A stretch of DNA of 64,000 nucleotides from Tanypteryx hageni (Eukaryota > Arthropoda > Insecta > Odonata > Petaluridae). The DNA lies in assembly GCA_028673005.1 (NCBI GenBank), contig CM054115.1, forward strand, positions 58,987,407 to 59,051,406, written 5' to 3'. This document shows positions 32,721-45,060 of the stretch, piece after piece. A model generated the notes under the pieces. It saw only the letters and a list, made by a program, of their open reading frames with translations, was not told where the DNA came from and made no database searches. The first letter of the stretch is position 1. Every line of letters starts with the position of its first letter. A program made the translations under genes and the position numbers.

Positions 32721-35038
32721 TAAAACATATATTATTAAATTAAATATTTTCTTGTGATTAGTAAGTTTCGTATTTAATATAACATCTTATCATTGGTGAG
32801 AGGGAAGGGGGCGCAGGCTCCCTCCTTGGACGATCCCAATGACCTCCAATGTGTGTATTTTTGAACTCATTCTGCGTTAAATTCCTTGATTTTACGTCTC
32901 AGATTATGTCTGATTGGCAAGGGCTTCCCTCTCTTTGGGAAGTTTCTGAATCCGCTCCTACGTCTTATAAATGTTTGGTCATGTTGGAATTTCATTATTT
33001 CCCATTAAAGAAGAATTAGGATTATAAAAACGTGAAACCGTCACGTATAATTAAAATCCTAAAAATCATATATCTATGTACTTCTTAATTTAAATGATCT
33101 TCGATGCACGTGTCCTAACCGGTAGAGGCGTACAAGCAAAATAACACGAATACTCACGTATCATTAATAACATTACGTACTTAAGGGATTTTCATTATGG
33201 AGTCCATATTACTTGTTGATTTGGTGTCGGAAATTTAAAAAAAGAATTACATCTCCTCTTTCCATTCCTTTTTTTAAAATATTGCATGGAGCGGTGAGGA
33301 AGAGACAGCGCATAAGGACAAGGAAATTATAGGACGTGGGGCGCTGGGGAACGAGCTTCCAATAAAACTCACTCGCCCCACTTTTCCCAATTCGGAAGTT
33401 GTCATCTGGCACCCAAAAAATTTATCTTTCCCTCCAAAGCACTCCCCATGCATTTTTTCGGAAATGTAGGTTAATTTTAATTGATGCATATACCACATCT
33501 TTTTATTTTCAACAGCTTGCTATATGTGACGTGTTATGCGACTATAAGCCCGAAATAAAAGGTTTCTTATTGAGGTCGAGAGTTCACGGTTTTTCTGCGA
33601 AAAGCATACGTTAATTTGTACATTTAATTGTGGCGTAGGTTTGAGTGACTCGAAGCTTGCCTTGATAACAACGTTTACTGTTGCGGATGGTCGTTCTTGT
33701 GATAAATACTGAGGTTTATGTAAATGTTTAAAATATTTAAATTTATTTTTCAAAAATGTTTTTACGGGTTTTTTAAATTCTGCGTAGGATATATTATTTG
33801 ATAAAAATATAGCTTCTCTGCATAAACGAAATTCGTATTTGCCGTACTCGTACTTTTCTTAATCGCACAAATAAAGTTTTTACGGCGAACTTAATTGCTG
33901 TGTGTTTACTTATTAATTTCATTAGCGCCTAAAAAATTAATATTTGTCTTCTGCCGTTTGAGATCTAATATGTTTTTAAGCTTGCATTAAAGAGTCCTTT
34001 TATTTATGCACAAACAAATCATATAAATTAAAAGTAGCGTTTGTTTAGTTAAAAAGGCGTGAATTTAAATTAATTGTCGCTGTTTTGAAGCAGAGATGTG
34101 TCATTAAGGCTTTATTTTTCCAGATACGCTCAAAATCATATTGTTACACCTTTTTGTTTTCACATTTGTATGATAGAATTTTTTACTTGTTACCGAGAAC
34201 GTAATTTGGGAACAAGAAGTGTAAATACTACTCAGTTGATCTTAAAAGCTAACTTACATTGTTTTTTCTTTAATGTATTTCTATGAGGAGTTCACAATAT
34301 TACGTATATAAGTAGTAGCATTTTCAAAAAGCTGTATTTATTTGTAATTTTTCTTTCTCATGTACGAGGTATATAGAGAAAGCATTGACATTTTGATGAA
34401 TACGCCTTTTTAAGTAATCTCAATTTTATGTAGGGTCTCACACAAACCATCCATATTGCGCAACAATGGGGGAGGGTAATTTCACAAAATATCCATTGAC
34501 TCAAATGCCGATCAAAGGATTTTAATTAAAATTATTCCAGTTACAGTATGCGTTGAAATTAAAACGTTACGTAAGCCTTTCGTATCAAAAGTAAAGGGCC
34601 AATTTTTTTAGCCAAAACCAGTAGAAATAGCGTCTGTTGCCCATAAAAAGCGGACAAATCAGGAATACTATCCGGATAAATGGGGAAAATCAGTAGAAAT
34701 GTTTTGTGCTAAAAATTTTACTATCACCTTCGCGATCCATATAAATATTTGTATTATTTAAAAGAATATTCCATGTTTAATATATCATTTAAAATTTTAT
34801 ACTACTTAAGTAGGTCCGGAAACACCGTTGAAAATGATAGTGGCAGAAATTGAGGATTGACAATACATACCGGCTATTACGTAAGATAAGTTAACGTTAA
34901 CATAAAGAGGCAATACCAAATAAGAAATTGTAATATATAAATCAATACGGAAATCATTACCGATCGTCAACCAGTACAATTTCCTCAAAATCAGCACAGT
35001 ACTGAGGAAATCAGTGCTATTGGTCACTTTAATCATAA
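32721..35038. other. AT-rich DNA, no gene recognised
   Basis: No transposon protein, exon or repeat pair that I can support. A short low-AT part lies at about 32795-32850. At the right edge it meets the mariner TIR. Confidence 0.5.
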
Positions 35039-35146
35039 TACAGGATGTATAAAAAATAATCTTACCAAATTAAGCAGTAATAACCTGTAAACTAACGAAC
35101 ATATCTTTATTCTGATTGCTGTCACAAATTCTAAAAAGGTGTGAGT

Positions 35147-35781
35147 TTCGCTACACAGTTTTCACATGTGCATCATCAGCAATCAATTTCAGTCCATGTG
35201 CGTTCAAGCATATCTGATTTGTGGCATTTGTGATACTGTGACGCAGGTCCTGATTATCCGAAACAGGATTCGTGTACAAGATGTCATTCACATAGCCCCT
35301 CATGAAAAAGTTCAGTGCGGTTAAATCTGCGGATCGTAGTGGCCAAGCGAGTGATCTTTCTCGACCACTTCAATCTATAGGAAAATGTCTATCAAGAAAC
35401 TGTCTTACAAGAAGAGACCAATGTGGGGGCGGCCCGTCATGTTGGAACACGATGTTTGGATGCTCTTCCCGAAGCTGATGTAGCACAAATTGTTCCAACA
35501 GATCCATGTACACATTCGTGGTCACTGTCTTTTCCACAAAAAAGAAAGGTCCGATTATGCGGTCATGTATGAGGCTGAACCAGACGTTGACCATTAGGCT
35601 GTCTCTCTCGTTTTCTCTCACAACTGGCTGTCCAGAGCAGTTGTGACGGTTTACCCACCCAGATAGATGAAATGTCGCTTCACCTGAAAATAGAAATCTC
35701 GGCATAAAGTCGTTATCTTCGTCTATTATGTACAACGTATCCACAGCAAAATCCATTCTTTTTGTTTGTCACTCTCGCAAT
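35147..35781 (-). pseudogene. Mariner-type transposase, catalytic half, inactivated
   Basis: The frame (ATG-like start at 35756) reads FAVDTLYIIDEDNDF, FLFSGEATFHLSGWVNRHN, MVNVWFSLIHDRIIGPFF and IVFQHDGPPPHWSL. After a TGA near 35368 come RSLAWPLRSADLTALNFF and YVNDILYT. In this family the catalytic Asp residues lie in FSDEATF, FQQDGAPPH and PLDFF contexts. Here the first is Gly (SGEA) and the last is Asn (LNFF), so two of three catalytic acids are lost besides the stop. Confidence 0.85.
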
Positions 35782-36086
35782 GTGTGTGTGTGTATTTTTG
35801 GCTAATAGTTAATAGTCATAGCTCCTTCCATACCGAACACACAAGGGAGGAGGGAAATCCGGTGCCGGCATTAGCTTACTCTTAATGAAGAGCACCAAGG
35901 GGGCCAACGACTTAACGTCCCTTCCGAAGTACGGAACGCTGGCTTTGCGCAGTCTTCTCAAACCACACAAACAGACGGCCGAGCGATATTGGAAAAAGTC
36001 TTAAATTCGCAGGATTAGTGCCAGCTGCCTTTTCGAGCAGCAGGCGAGTAACAGCCAGCGTCCCAACCATGACCACCGGCACTCCG
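35782..36086 (-). mobile_element. tRNA-type SINE with CA tail inserted in the mariner
   Basis: Flanked by TCTCGCAAT (35773-35781) and TCTCGCATT (36087-36095), a 9-bp near-perfect duplication. Minus-strand order: tRNA-like head (GGTCATGGTTGGGACGCTGG; B box degenerate), a body with CCCCCTTGGTGCTCTTCATT, and a tail of CA repeats (GTGTGTGTGTGT on the plus strand at 35782). SINEs are short, promoted internally by pol III and mobilised by LINE proteins; the head assignment is inference. Confidence 0.6.
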
Positions 36087-36120
36087 TCTCGCATTGCCTG
36101 CGCAATTTGCATCTTGTATG

Positions 36121-37000
36121 TAGGGTATGGTTTTTTCGGGTTAAAAAAAATTTCTTTCAGAGGGTAAATATCGGGTTTTATTATTTTCCTTTTCATTCGG
36201 GTTAAAATCGGATATAAATAAGTTACAGATTTTTCGAGGTTTTAAAAAAAGTTCAATCTCGGGTAATTTTCGGGTTTTATTGTTTTGTAATTCTGGTAAA
36301 AATATTTTAAAATAAAAATCTTGTTTAAAAATTTAAAAGTTTTATCAACCATGAAAACGTTTTACTATACCTTAAGTATGTGTGAGAGTGATATTTTGTT
36401 AAACGCCTCCAGGTGGAGAAGAACACCTCTCAGGCTGCACAAATATCTTGCTTCTCGTTCAACTTCTTTTGAAAACACACCAGATATTAGTGATATAATT
36501 TTTCTTTCGTAATGTTTTCAACTAACAGACACTTTTGCTCTTTTTTCCTTATCTTATCGAATATCTAACAGCGACTAAGTAAGGCGCGTCCTCGACTATT
36601 CGTGGCGCGAGCAAACCAAGGAATTTAAGATTGTGTTACAAAGTAAGTTTACGAATAAATTGTTTACAAAGAGAATAAACTGACTACGAACATCTCGGAC
36701 TGCCCTCAAGGGTTGAGGTGTCTACAAGCGCCAGAATATAAATTCTGTGACCAAATATAAAAAAATTGTGTTTAAACCAGAGCTTACAAACCACATATAA
36801 ATTTTGAGGTGGTTCGGTTCGCGGTTCTGCAAAATGACTGCGGTTCGGTTCATTTCTGCGGTTCGGTTCGGTTTGCAGGTCTGGTTTAAAGAAAACTAAT
36901 AATTTCGTGTTTTTTCGGGTTTTACCCGAAATTTAAAAAATGTAATCGGAAGGTAAAAATCTGGTAAAAATAGGGTAAAACCCGAAAAATCCATACCCTA
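36121..37000. mobile_element. 880-bp hAT-type MITE inserted in the mariner
   Basis: Ends TAGGGTATGGTTTTTTCGGG and, inverted, TAGGGTATGGATTTTTCGGG differ at one base. Flanks CTTGTATG (36113-36120) and CTTGCATG (37001-37008) agree at 7 of 8 bases. TAGGG ends and an 8-bp duplication fit hAT. The interior holds GGTTCGGTTCGCGGTTC-type runs and no transposase. Confidence 0.85.
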
Positions 37001-37008
37001 CTTGCATG

Positions 37009-37085
37009 CTGTCATTAAGCCGCTTGCGAAACATTCTGTGAATGGTTGAGTGTGGAACCTGCAGTTTCCGTGATGAAAGTTTAAT
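37009..37085 (-). pseudogene. Mariner N-terminal helix-turn-helix remnant
   Basis: Minus strand encodes SSRKLQVPHSTIHRMFRKRL, a typical second helix-turn-helix of this transposase type. It joins the remaining frame (KMQIAQAM, left of the MITE, about 36090-36118) with a one-base shift. Confidence 0.6.
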
Positions 37086-37125
37086 ACTGTTTAATTTTGT
37101 GACATTATTTTATATACACTCTATA

Positions 37126-39265
37126 ACTATATAGCTTCCAGTAATATTATAAAACTTCGAAAATTAAGCTCAGATACCGCCAAACTGTCTACAAAATAAC
37201 GTAACCATTATTATGTAGGCAAGAAGCGAATTGTTATGAGAATTTTTTTGCTGTATTTATTGCACTGATTTTCAATAAAAATTCTAAATGGCTTGATAGT
37301 CATTAGGAAAATACTAATAGGCTAATATCGTAGATTTTGTATAATCGAGAATTCGGATTGTAACAATGCATCTCCTCGAGCAACATGTAGGAAGCGCCAT
37401 TTCATTCCACTATGGTACAGCGACGTCGTTTTTACCGCGTAGAATTAATGTAGTCCCGCGACCGAGGACTGAATGAATAATGCAAAGCCCTGCCTAAAAC
37501 CTAACCCAAAGTTAAACGTAATCCTTTTGGAGCAAGACGTACCGTTTTGTAGTACGTCTCAGCACATGCCACGGTCGTAATGTTTCAATTTGTTTGCAAC
37601 ATCCATTTCATTCCATCACCCTCGTAAAACCAGCCCCCTTTTTCACTTGTTTCCCCTCGCACGCTCAGCATCCGTCACTCTAAAACCTACCCCACCTCCC
37701 TTCCCCGCCCCTTCTCGCTTAATCTTCTACCCCTTAGCGTGCCAATTAGCGACCTCTCTCAAGCAGGTGGCGCTGCCTTTTGGGCCAGGTCAGGGACTGC
37801 CTCGGAAAAAAACGAAAAAAAAACGAGACGAATTTTTTCCTTTTCCTGCCCATGTCTTCATGCATTTTATTATTATTTTTACCTCCATACCGGGTCGAAA
37901 ATCGTTCTCTCCCGTCTTTCTCTGATCCCCGCGTGCTAATTTTCTCGCTTTTTAATTACATGGCGGGTAATTGCTCTTTTTTCCCCTCTCTCTCCATCCT
38001 GAAATGTTTGAAAAAAATATAATCACTTCCCTTTTTTGTTTTACTCCTTTGAGTTATGTTATAAAAATACCTTTTTCTTCCTTTGATAATTTGATCGCAG
38101 CCGTCTCGTGTGTGAATTAAAAGGCGGGTGTCATGAAGGGTTGTCGCGTTTTTTAATTTCCTCACGGTGTCTCGCCTCGTCACCGGAAGAGGGAGTCACT
38201 TGGCAGCGCGCCTCCTCATCCTACCCGTAGATGGCGTTGTCTCGCCCGCCCACCTCAATTTTCTCCGAAATTTTACAAGTCTGCCGAGTTATAGAGAACT
38301 CAATCTGCCATCTGGGTAGGCTGTGCCGTGCATGCTCTGTGTGAAAGACGCAAAAGACCATGCTTCCTCGTCGGTTTCCACGCTCGTCACGGTCACAAAG
38401 CTCGCGCGATCAATCACTCATCTTTTTGTTTCTTTGTATAAAGGATCGCGAGCGGCTCCTTTCCAAAAAAGGGTTCGTTATGTTTTTTTGTACCATTTAG
38501 GGAAGAAAACGCTTCGAGGTATAAATGTTTTCGTTTAAGCATCGACATTCTTCTTAGTTTTTTTGAAGGTCTATTCGTCTGGACGAAGATTTTTTTGTTC
38601 GGCCCTTCAGGATAGACGGTTGAGGAATTCATTAACTCGTTCGGAGAGCAAACAGCGATCCACAAATGATTTATGGCAACTAATGATTTCCCGGAAAGTG
38701 AAATGTCGAAGGAGGAGAATCAATTTCACGGTTTGTATTGTTTTATTTTTTAACGTGTCGATGAGTTCAAAACCTTAGGAAAATACGTTCAAAGGAAGAA
38801 ACTCATCATGCTTTTGCAATTTAATTAATCTGCTGTATATTGTGCAATACTAGGTATAACTTAACACATTTAACCGATTTTTCATTAATAATGGCAATGG
38901 AAGTTAGTAAATTTTGTATTACAAGGGGCTCTTCTCCTGGTCCCTTACGTGGTCCAACCTTGTCTGACGGCTCGCTTTTCTCCCTTACTATTTTAAAGCT
39001 AATTCCACATGCGTTTAATAAATATTTTAACTATAAAATATATTTTCATTACCAGATTTATACCAATATATAAAAGGAGTAATGTTTTTTTAAATAGCAT
39101 CTTACGTGCGTTAGGATTGTGACGTCATCGTTTGTTTACGTCATTAATTGAAATCAACGGTACTGTTATATATTCTATTAATTCCCATTTACAGAGCATT
39201 AAATCCATGCTATTATAATACAGATTATTAATTCCAATTTAGAAGAATTAGATTCATTTCCATGG
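37126..39265. other. Gene-poor DNA with a CT-rich, GC-richer part
   Basis: 37590-38300 is pyrimidine-rich on the plus strand with blocks such as CCCCACCTCCCTTCCCCGCC. Several overlapping frames there are low-complexity and unsupported. The remainder is AT-rich without a recognisable gene. Confidence 0.45.
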
Positions 39266-39269
39266 TATT

Positions 39270-39690
39270 ATGGTATTTTCATTTTTTAAACCGGAAAAAT
39301 CCCCCTTTTTCGATCAAAATATTTTTACGCCAATTCGGCATCAGTTTGAGTTTTATCTTCAAGAAAAATAAGCCTTGTTCTTTCAGCTATATAATTATTT
39401 ATGTCCAAAACTTTTTTCTCAATTTTAACAGATTTAAAATTACTATTTTCTGAAATCCTACACGAATTTCCTTTCTTCACTTATGGGGGGGGGGGGGGGG
39501 GAGGAATGATACGATTCAGATAAACTTCCCGAAAAATGAAAATGTTTGGAATTTCCGAATCTTCCCGCCGGTTGCACCAATTGAACTATCGTCATGCCAA
39601 ATTTCAATCTGTAATCCTTCTAGAAGTACTTTAGGTTTTATGTCCACATTTTAAATGTAAGAAACAACTATTTATGATAGAAGATACAAA
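39270..39690 (+). repeat. Dispersed repeat, copy related to 46730-47120
   Basis: Ordered similarity on the same strand with 46730-47120: GATCAAAATATTTTTACG, AGTTTTATCTTCAA, TTTCAGCTAT, GGAATTTCCGAATC, AGTACTTTAGGTTTTATG. A run of 17 G (39485-39501) interrupts this copy where the other has TTATGGGTGTTAATTGG. Non-coding. Confidence 0.55.
39485..39501. repeat. Run of 17 G
   Basis: An uninterrupted G homopolymer with further G in GAGG after it. It could form a G-quadruplex, and its length is error-prone in sequencing. Confidence 0.9.
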
Positions 39691-39789
39691 CAAATCTTAA
39701 CGTTTGTTACGTAACTAATCAAGTTTATGAGTGGAACTAGTATAAGTGCCCGTCAAAAATGACGGAGTGTTTGCTTTATAGGCACGGTA

Positions 39790-40480
39790 CACATTAAATA
39801 ACAAGATAATCCAAACGGAACTTATGATGCCTACTTTCGATTTAATCATTTATTTAATACTTATATTGCCCTTAACAGCTTTAAAACCACCGCGGATAAG
39901 TTGCTTTTTCTGTTTCAAAATTTCATAATTTTCCGTTATAAAATATTATAAATACTTTAGAACGGAATATTATATTGAGCACGCGTATTTGTGCGGCAAA
40001 ATTAACGCGTGTATATATAACGAATCCGAGTCCAACAACAGTCGTTGCTGTGGTAACACTCGTAATGAGTGATAAAAATTGCAAAAGCATCAGTATTTAC
40101 ACGAAGTCTGAGAAATACATTCGATAAGCAAAATTCTAAGATAAAAATTAGAATCAACATTCATTTCCTCAGAGAACAGTATAAAACTCGCTCTGATATT
40201 ACAATTCTAAGATATTTTAATGAGATAGAAAAAATTACCTTGCACGATGGATTTCAGATTTTCCATTTAAATCAAATGGGAAGGATACTTCCCGGAATCG
40301 AACCCGGGACTTTCAATCTTAGCAACAAAAACTATCCTCAGGAGTTCATCCCCAGTAGCTCATTCCCAGTAGCAAGAGATTTCCACTGAGTGTCATGAAA
40401 ACTTGTATATTGATTCAAAAGTTAAAAGGGGTGACAGACAGACATAACGAGGAAACTATTTTCATTCTGGAAAGTTGGCT
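39790..40480 (-). repeat. Dispersed repeat with tRNA-like module, copy 2
   Basis: Inverted partner of 32040-32720. The T-arm-like sequence is better preserved here: on the minus strand CCCGGGTTCGATTCCGGG (about 40284-40301), which includes a full B-box match. It is preceded by TTAAGATTG-like and GGGGATGA-like segments in the same order as copy 1. Confidence 0.7.
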
Positions 40481-43425
40481 AAAAATGCATTGAGTGGGCA
40501 TAAATTCGGACAATGCACATGCAGAGTTGGATAGCCGCTTTCTTTTATAGTGTTCCTCATTATGAAAATCCTTCCTGGACGCTAAAATTGTTTTGATGCT
40601 CCTTTTCATTTGAATGACGCGCTAGGTAAACGGCGGTTTTCACATTTTTAAAATCTTTAATAATTAATTGAACATTACGTGTAACAGCAACAATCTCAGA
40701 TAGAATCCCTCCGAATCTTGTGGACTAACTGCAAACATTCTTGAAATTATTTTTCCATGCCCTCGTTTTCTCAATGTCCATCTTTTTCTATTGAAAACTT
40801 AGTGCGATTCAATGCATTTTGTTCTTGACCATCTTGAAAATACACTGACTGTTGCATAAAAAGGTGGATTGCCAGGCGAACGATTGCATGAGATCGAACG
40901 TGCATTTGCGGAATAATTTCTTCAAAAACTATCTGAAGGAAACAAATCACAAATTTATTTCAAACTTTTAAAGTGTTAACTCACCAAACATACTTGAATA
41001 TTATCTTTAAAATGCTTTAATTTGCTTAAAAATGTAAATTTCAGTGAAGAATTTATCGAAGAAAAATTGAATTTGAAATCTATTCTGATTCAAGTTGGCT
41101 TTGCGTAATAATACAGACAACATATTAAAGTGAGGATTACAAAGCAATTATCACAAAATATTAATAATTTTATTCTAAGAAAATCAAAATAAAATATTAG
41201 ACTTACCGATACCAAAATCAAACTGCGATGAATACTATATGTTGTAAGAATGAAACTCGGTCGTTTCACAGACTGGCCCGTAGTCCAATTTCTGAGTTAT
41301 TATGTAAACAAACCTTGCCTTTTATATGTTTGTATTACGTAACTAAGCGATTTTATGAGTGGAATTTCTCTGCAGTTCGTTATTTTTGTTATATCGGTAA
41401 CGCTGATGCAATTTTTAATCCAGTGATCGAATGAACTAATATAGACAAGATCAATTTTTCGTACTCTCACATATACAACTATCACCCAATTTAGTTGCAC
41501 TTCATAAAAATCCTCCATGAAATTTCTACTTTTACCTTATTATACTTACCTATATATTCAATTCAAGATGCACTAGCAACTACATGTGCATGCTTATGCA
41601 TTCACAACCATGGAAATTTGTAGGCCCTCTTGTTAGAATAAGGCGCATCAATAACACAATGTGTATGTTGGAACAAGTGGGGAATCCTTTAAAAAATTAT
41701 TTAGATGGCAAATAAAAATTTATTTTGTATTTGCTACTAGGAAATTTTTCCTATAAATATCAATCGGGGTAAATTATCGCAAGTTGTATGTTACAGGCAG
41801 AACTTATGTTTAGTAATATTAAGCTTCTGCCATCCACCTGTCCAATTGAATGTTAGGTTAAACTGAATACGCATATTCTTTCCGGCATTCACGTCCTCTC
41901 AGTTCAAAAACTGCTTGCAGCGTAAGAATGAGATTTACGCAACATAACTTTTTTATTGAAGTAATTTATGCCTCTATAAATCTCTTACGTGCCTTTTAAT
42001 ATCATCCAAGTCGGTGATATGCTCATTTCAGTTCTCAACTTTATGCCCAACTACGTGCCGTTTCTAAGGTAATGCATGACATATAGGCGATAAAAATGTT
42101 TATTTTACACCATCGTCCATTGCATTATCATAAGCCAAAACATCCGCAATAGCGCGCGTTTTGGTTCCGTCGTATTTTTTTAGACTTCAGCGAAGCCGAT
42201 AGATGACCACACAAAATCTTAGATTTAGTGGTTGCCGAATGACATCTAGTTCCTAAATCACAGGGTAAGAAACACCGTGAACCATCACAAGAACCTAAAG
42301 GTTCTCGAATTCCTTCCCTTAGCATTTTCACATAAATCTCGAAAATGGTATCCTTAGACCTCCAGAAGTATCCTATTTTTGGCCACACACGCGCACAAAA
42401 GCGTTCCCTTTTTAACCCTCATTTGTACTGGGAAAAAACCGCCATCCCCCGCTGTCAAAACACACAGAGACCCTGGCCCATTCTTCTTTTCCTTTCCTCC
42501 GCCGAACGCAAAACGAACGTGCATCGTTCTGCTTGATGACTGTTATATATGTCTTCACGGATCGGGACGTGAGCGTACGTATGTGAACGCAATGTTAGTT
42601 ATTAAAAAAACTCGGCTAGGTTTTAAATACCGAGGTTTGTGAGAGCTAAGTATAGGGGTAGGTCCGGGTACGTTTTCGAATGAGGGATGAAAAAAGGGAC
42701 GGAAGGGGTGGGAGATGAGGTTTGGAGTAGGATATTTTTTTAAAAAAGGTGGTTCAGGGAGAAAATGTAATAGGAGTCAGTCGGTGATTTGCTTCCGAGT
42801 GCGTTTGGTCTTTCACTCATACCAACGGACAGGAAGCTAATGAGTGCAGAGAAGGGTTTGGGAGGAGGTTTTGTGAGAATGGTGCTGGTGATGGTTTGGG
42901 AGCTGTCGGGGGAGTATTTTTTTTACGGAGGAGGAGGTTGGCTACCGATGCCTGCCCAAGAGGGTTGAATGAGGGTGTTCGTTAAGAGGTTTTGGGGGAG
43001 ACGTCTCGAGTTAGGAATATTTGTGGAGGGGTGTGTAAGGTTAGGTGGAAAAGGGGTATTGTTTCCGAGTTTGAAAAAGGGTGTGACTCTTGAGGAATAC
43101 AGTCCCACTTTCGGCCTAAATGTTTGGAAGGCAAATGGGTGAGAATTGTATTTTTTATACGAGCTATAACTTATTCGTTTTGATATCGCCTGTATTTCTA
43201 CTTACGCAGATCATTGAGGAAGGGAGCTGTAGACTATTATCTTCAGTTAAAATTATAGATCTAAATGTAATATCGCTTAAGCGCCTGATATCTCCCCTCC
43301 AAAGTATAGCGCATAATCCATTTTTATGCCATAGACTATATAGCACTTAATTATTTTCCTATTTACCAATGAACTACACATTAACTGAAAATTATCTTAA
43401 AGCGCTGATCGTGGGATACTTATGT
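40481..43425. other. AT-rich DNA, then a G-rich patch; no gene recognised
   Basis: 40480-42120 is AT-rich without recognised features. 42360-43100 is less AT-rich, with G-rich plus-strand runs (GGGGGAGTATTTTTTTTACG, GGAGGAGGAGG). Frames across it are short and not convincing. Confidence 0.45.
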
Positions 43426-43429
43426 ACCT

Positions 43430-43790
43430 ATTATATTTTTAGGTCTCCTGAACACGTTTTGAGCATTTTCTCGATGATTTCTCCGTATGTGATAGGGATT
43501 TGTAGAGGCTCTAATTAAAAAACTATTAAAAATTTCAGATAAACTTAAAATTTTATATTTAATCCTTTTATGAGAAGGACAAGAGTTGATTAATTTTTGG
43601 TTAAAAACGATCAAACGTAAGTTGATGTTTACTATTATCACATCCGTTTCTTTCAAATATTTATTTGCTTTAATATTTGATCGATGTAAAAAAGTTATTG
43701 GAATAATCGTTGTAGAAAATTTAATGTTCTACAACTTTTATTCGAAACATTTCCCCATATAATGCATTATTTAAGTGATATTTTAAAAAT
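43430..43790 (-). repeat. Dispersed repeat, copy 2 (partner 3185-3720)
   Basis: Reverse complement shares ordered blocks with 3185-3720, including AATGCATTATATGGGGAAATG and CAAAACGTGTTCAGGAG. It lacks the GACA expansion, so it is closer to the unexpanded form. Confidence 0.6.
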
Positions 43791-43912
43791 TATATTTTTA
43801 ATTACTACCACCACACCACCTGGAGGCAACTTTTGTGAACACTTGACTTAAGTTAGTTTCGCTCTTTTTCATACTTAATTGTTGGAGTTTCGTGGCTATA
43901 TCCATTATCAGA

Positions 43913-44105
43913 AGGCTACGGTATGAGTTTATTTCTGTTCTTTGTAAAATATTTAAGTTTTTCTCGCAGTTCCTTAAAATATTTAATATCATTTCGTGGC
44001 TTTGAGGCTATACCCAATATCAAAAGGCTACGGTATGAGTTTATTTCTGTTCATTGTAAAATATTTAAATTTTTCTCCCAGTTCCTTAAAATATTTTATA
44101 TCATT
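43913..44105 (+). repeat. Two-copy tandem duplication, period 112 bp
   Basis: AAGGCTACGGTATGAGTTTATTTCTGTTC-type sequence starts at 43912 and again at 44024. Both continue TGTAAAATATTTAA, TTTTTCTC, CAGTTCCTTAAAATATTT with few differences. Confidence 0.85.
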
Positions 44106-44179
44106 TAACTTATTTGGAATTTTTAGAAATACTAGTGGTACCAGCAAAAACCTTTGCGAAGTCAGAAGTCTGCATGTTT

Positions 44180-45060
44180 ATAAGTAACAAGATTGGAAAG
44201 GTGTACTCCATGTTGGAATACACAGTTTCCAAATGCGTTCTTTGAAATTTCATAATGATCTCAATATTTTTCGTTCAGATGAGAATTTAACGAGAAGCAA
44301 GCGAGGAACGTTGTAAAATACATGTAGGTCTTCATGCAAAGTAGTCGTAATTATTGTCCGATTTTAATCAAAATTGGAATCGGTCAAATAATTTTAACAA
44401 TACTTTCCAATACCAAATTTCATCACAATATGTCAAGCGGTTCCCGAGTTGAAACAAAGAACCATTGTAAACTACATGTAGGTCTTCATGTAAAGTGGTC
44501 GTAATTGTTGTCCGATTTTAACCAAAATTTGAATCCGACGACCGATTTTAGCATAACTCCCCGATACCAATTTTCAATAAAATACGTCCAGCGGTTCCCG
44601 AGTTGAAATAAGGAACATTGTAAACTGCATGTAGGTCTTCATGTAAAGTGATCGTCATTGTTTTCCGATTTTAACCAAAATTGGAATCGGTCGACCAATT
44701 TTAGCAAAATTCTCCAATACCAAATTTCATCAAAATAAATCAAGCGGTTTCCGAGTTGAAATAATGGAACTATCAATTATTTGTAGGTCATGTAAAATGA
44801 TCGTAATTGGTGTCCGATTTTAACCAAAATTGGAATAGGTTGACCAATTTTAGCAAAACTCCCCAATCCCAAATTTCATCAACACTCGTCCAGCGGTTCC
44901 CGAGCTGAAACAAAGGAACATTGTAGGTCTTCATGTAAAGTGGTCATCATTTTTGTCCGATTTTGACCAAAATTGAAATTGGTCTACCAATCTTAACAAA
45001 ACTCCCCAATACAAAATTTTATTACTATATGGTTAGCGGTTTCCAAGTTTTAACATGCGG
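44180..45060 (+). repeat. ~150-bp monomer array, five copies (relative at 18373-18930)
   Basis: TAGGTCTTCATG or variants occur at 44325, 44479, 44632, 44784 (one short) and 44924, so periods are 154, 153, 152 and 140. Each monomer carries TTGTCCGATTTTAACCAAAAT and CCAGCGGTTCCCGAG. The left flank (GTGTACTCCATGTTGGAATACAC, near 44198) matches the flank of the 18-kb array inverted. The right end has GCGGACGGACGAACGG, a short form of the tetranucleotide tract found beside the 18-kb copy. Confidence 0.85.

Larger units (their letters stand above)
35041..37123 (-). mobile_element. Mariner/IS630-type transposon with two nested insertions
   Basis: The ends CAGGATGTATAAAAAATAAT (from 35041) and, inverted, TAGAGTGTATATAAAATAAT (to 37123) agree at 16 of 20 bases and are flanked by TA on both sides. 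Inside, minus-strand transposase pieces are split by a hAT MITE (36121-37000) and a SINE (35782-36086). Without these insertions the element is about 0.9 kb, so it also seems internally deleted. Confidence 0.75.
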
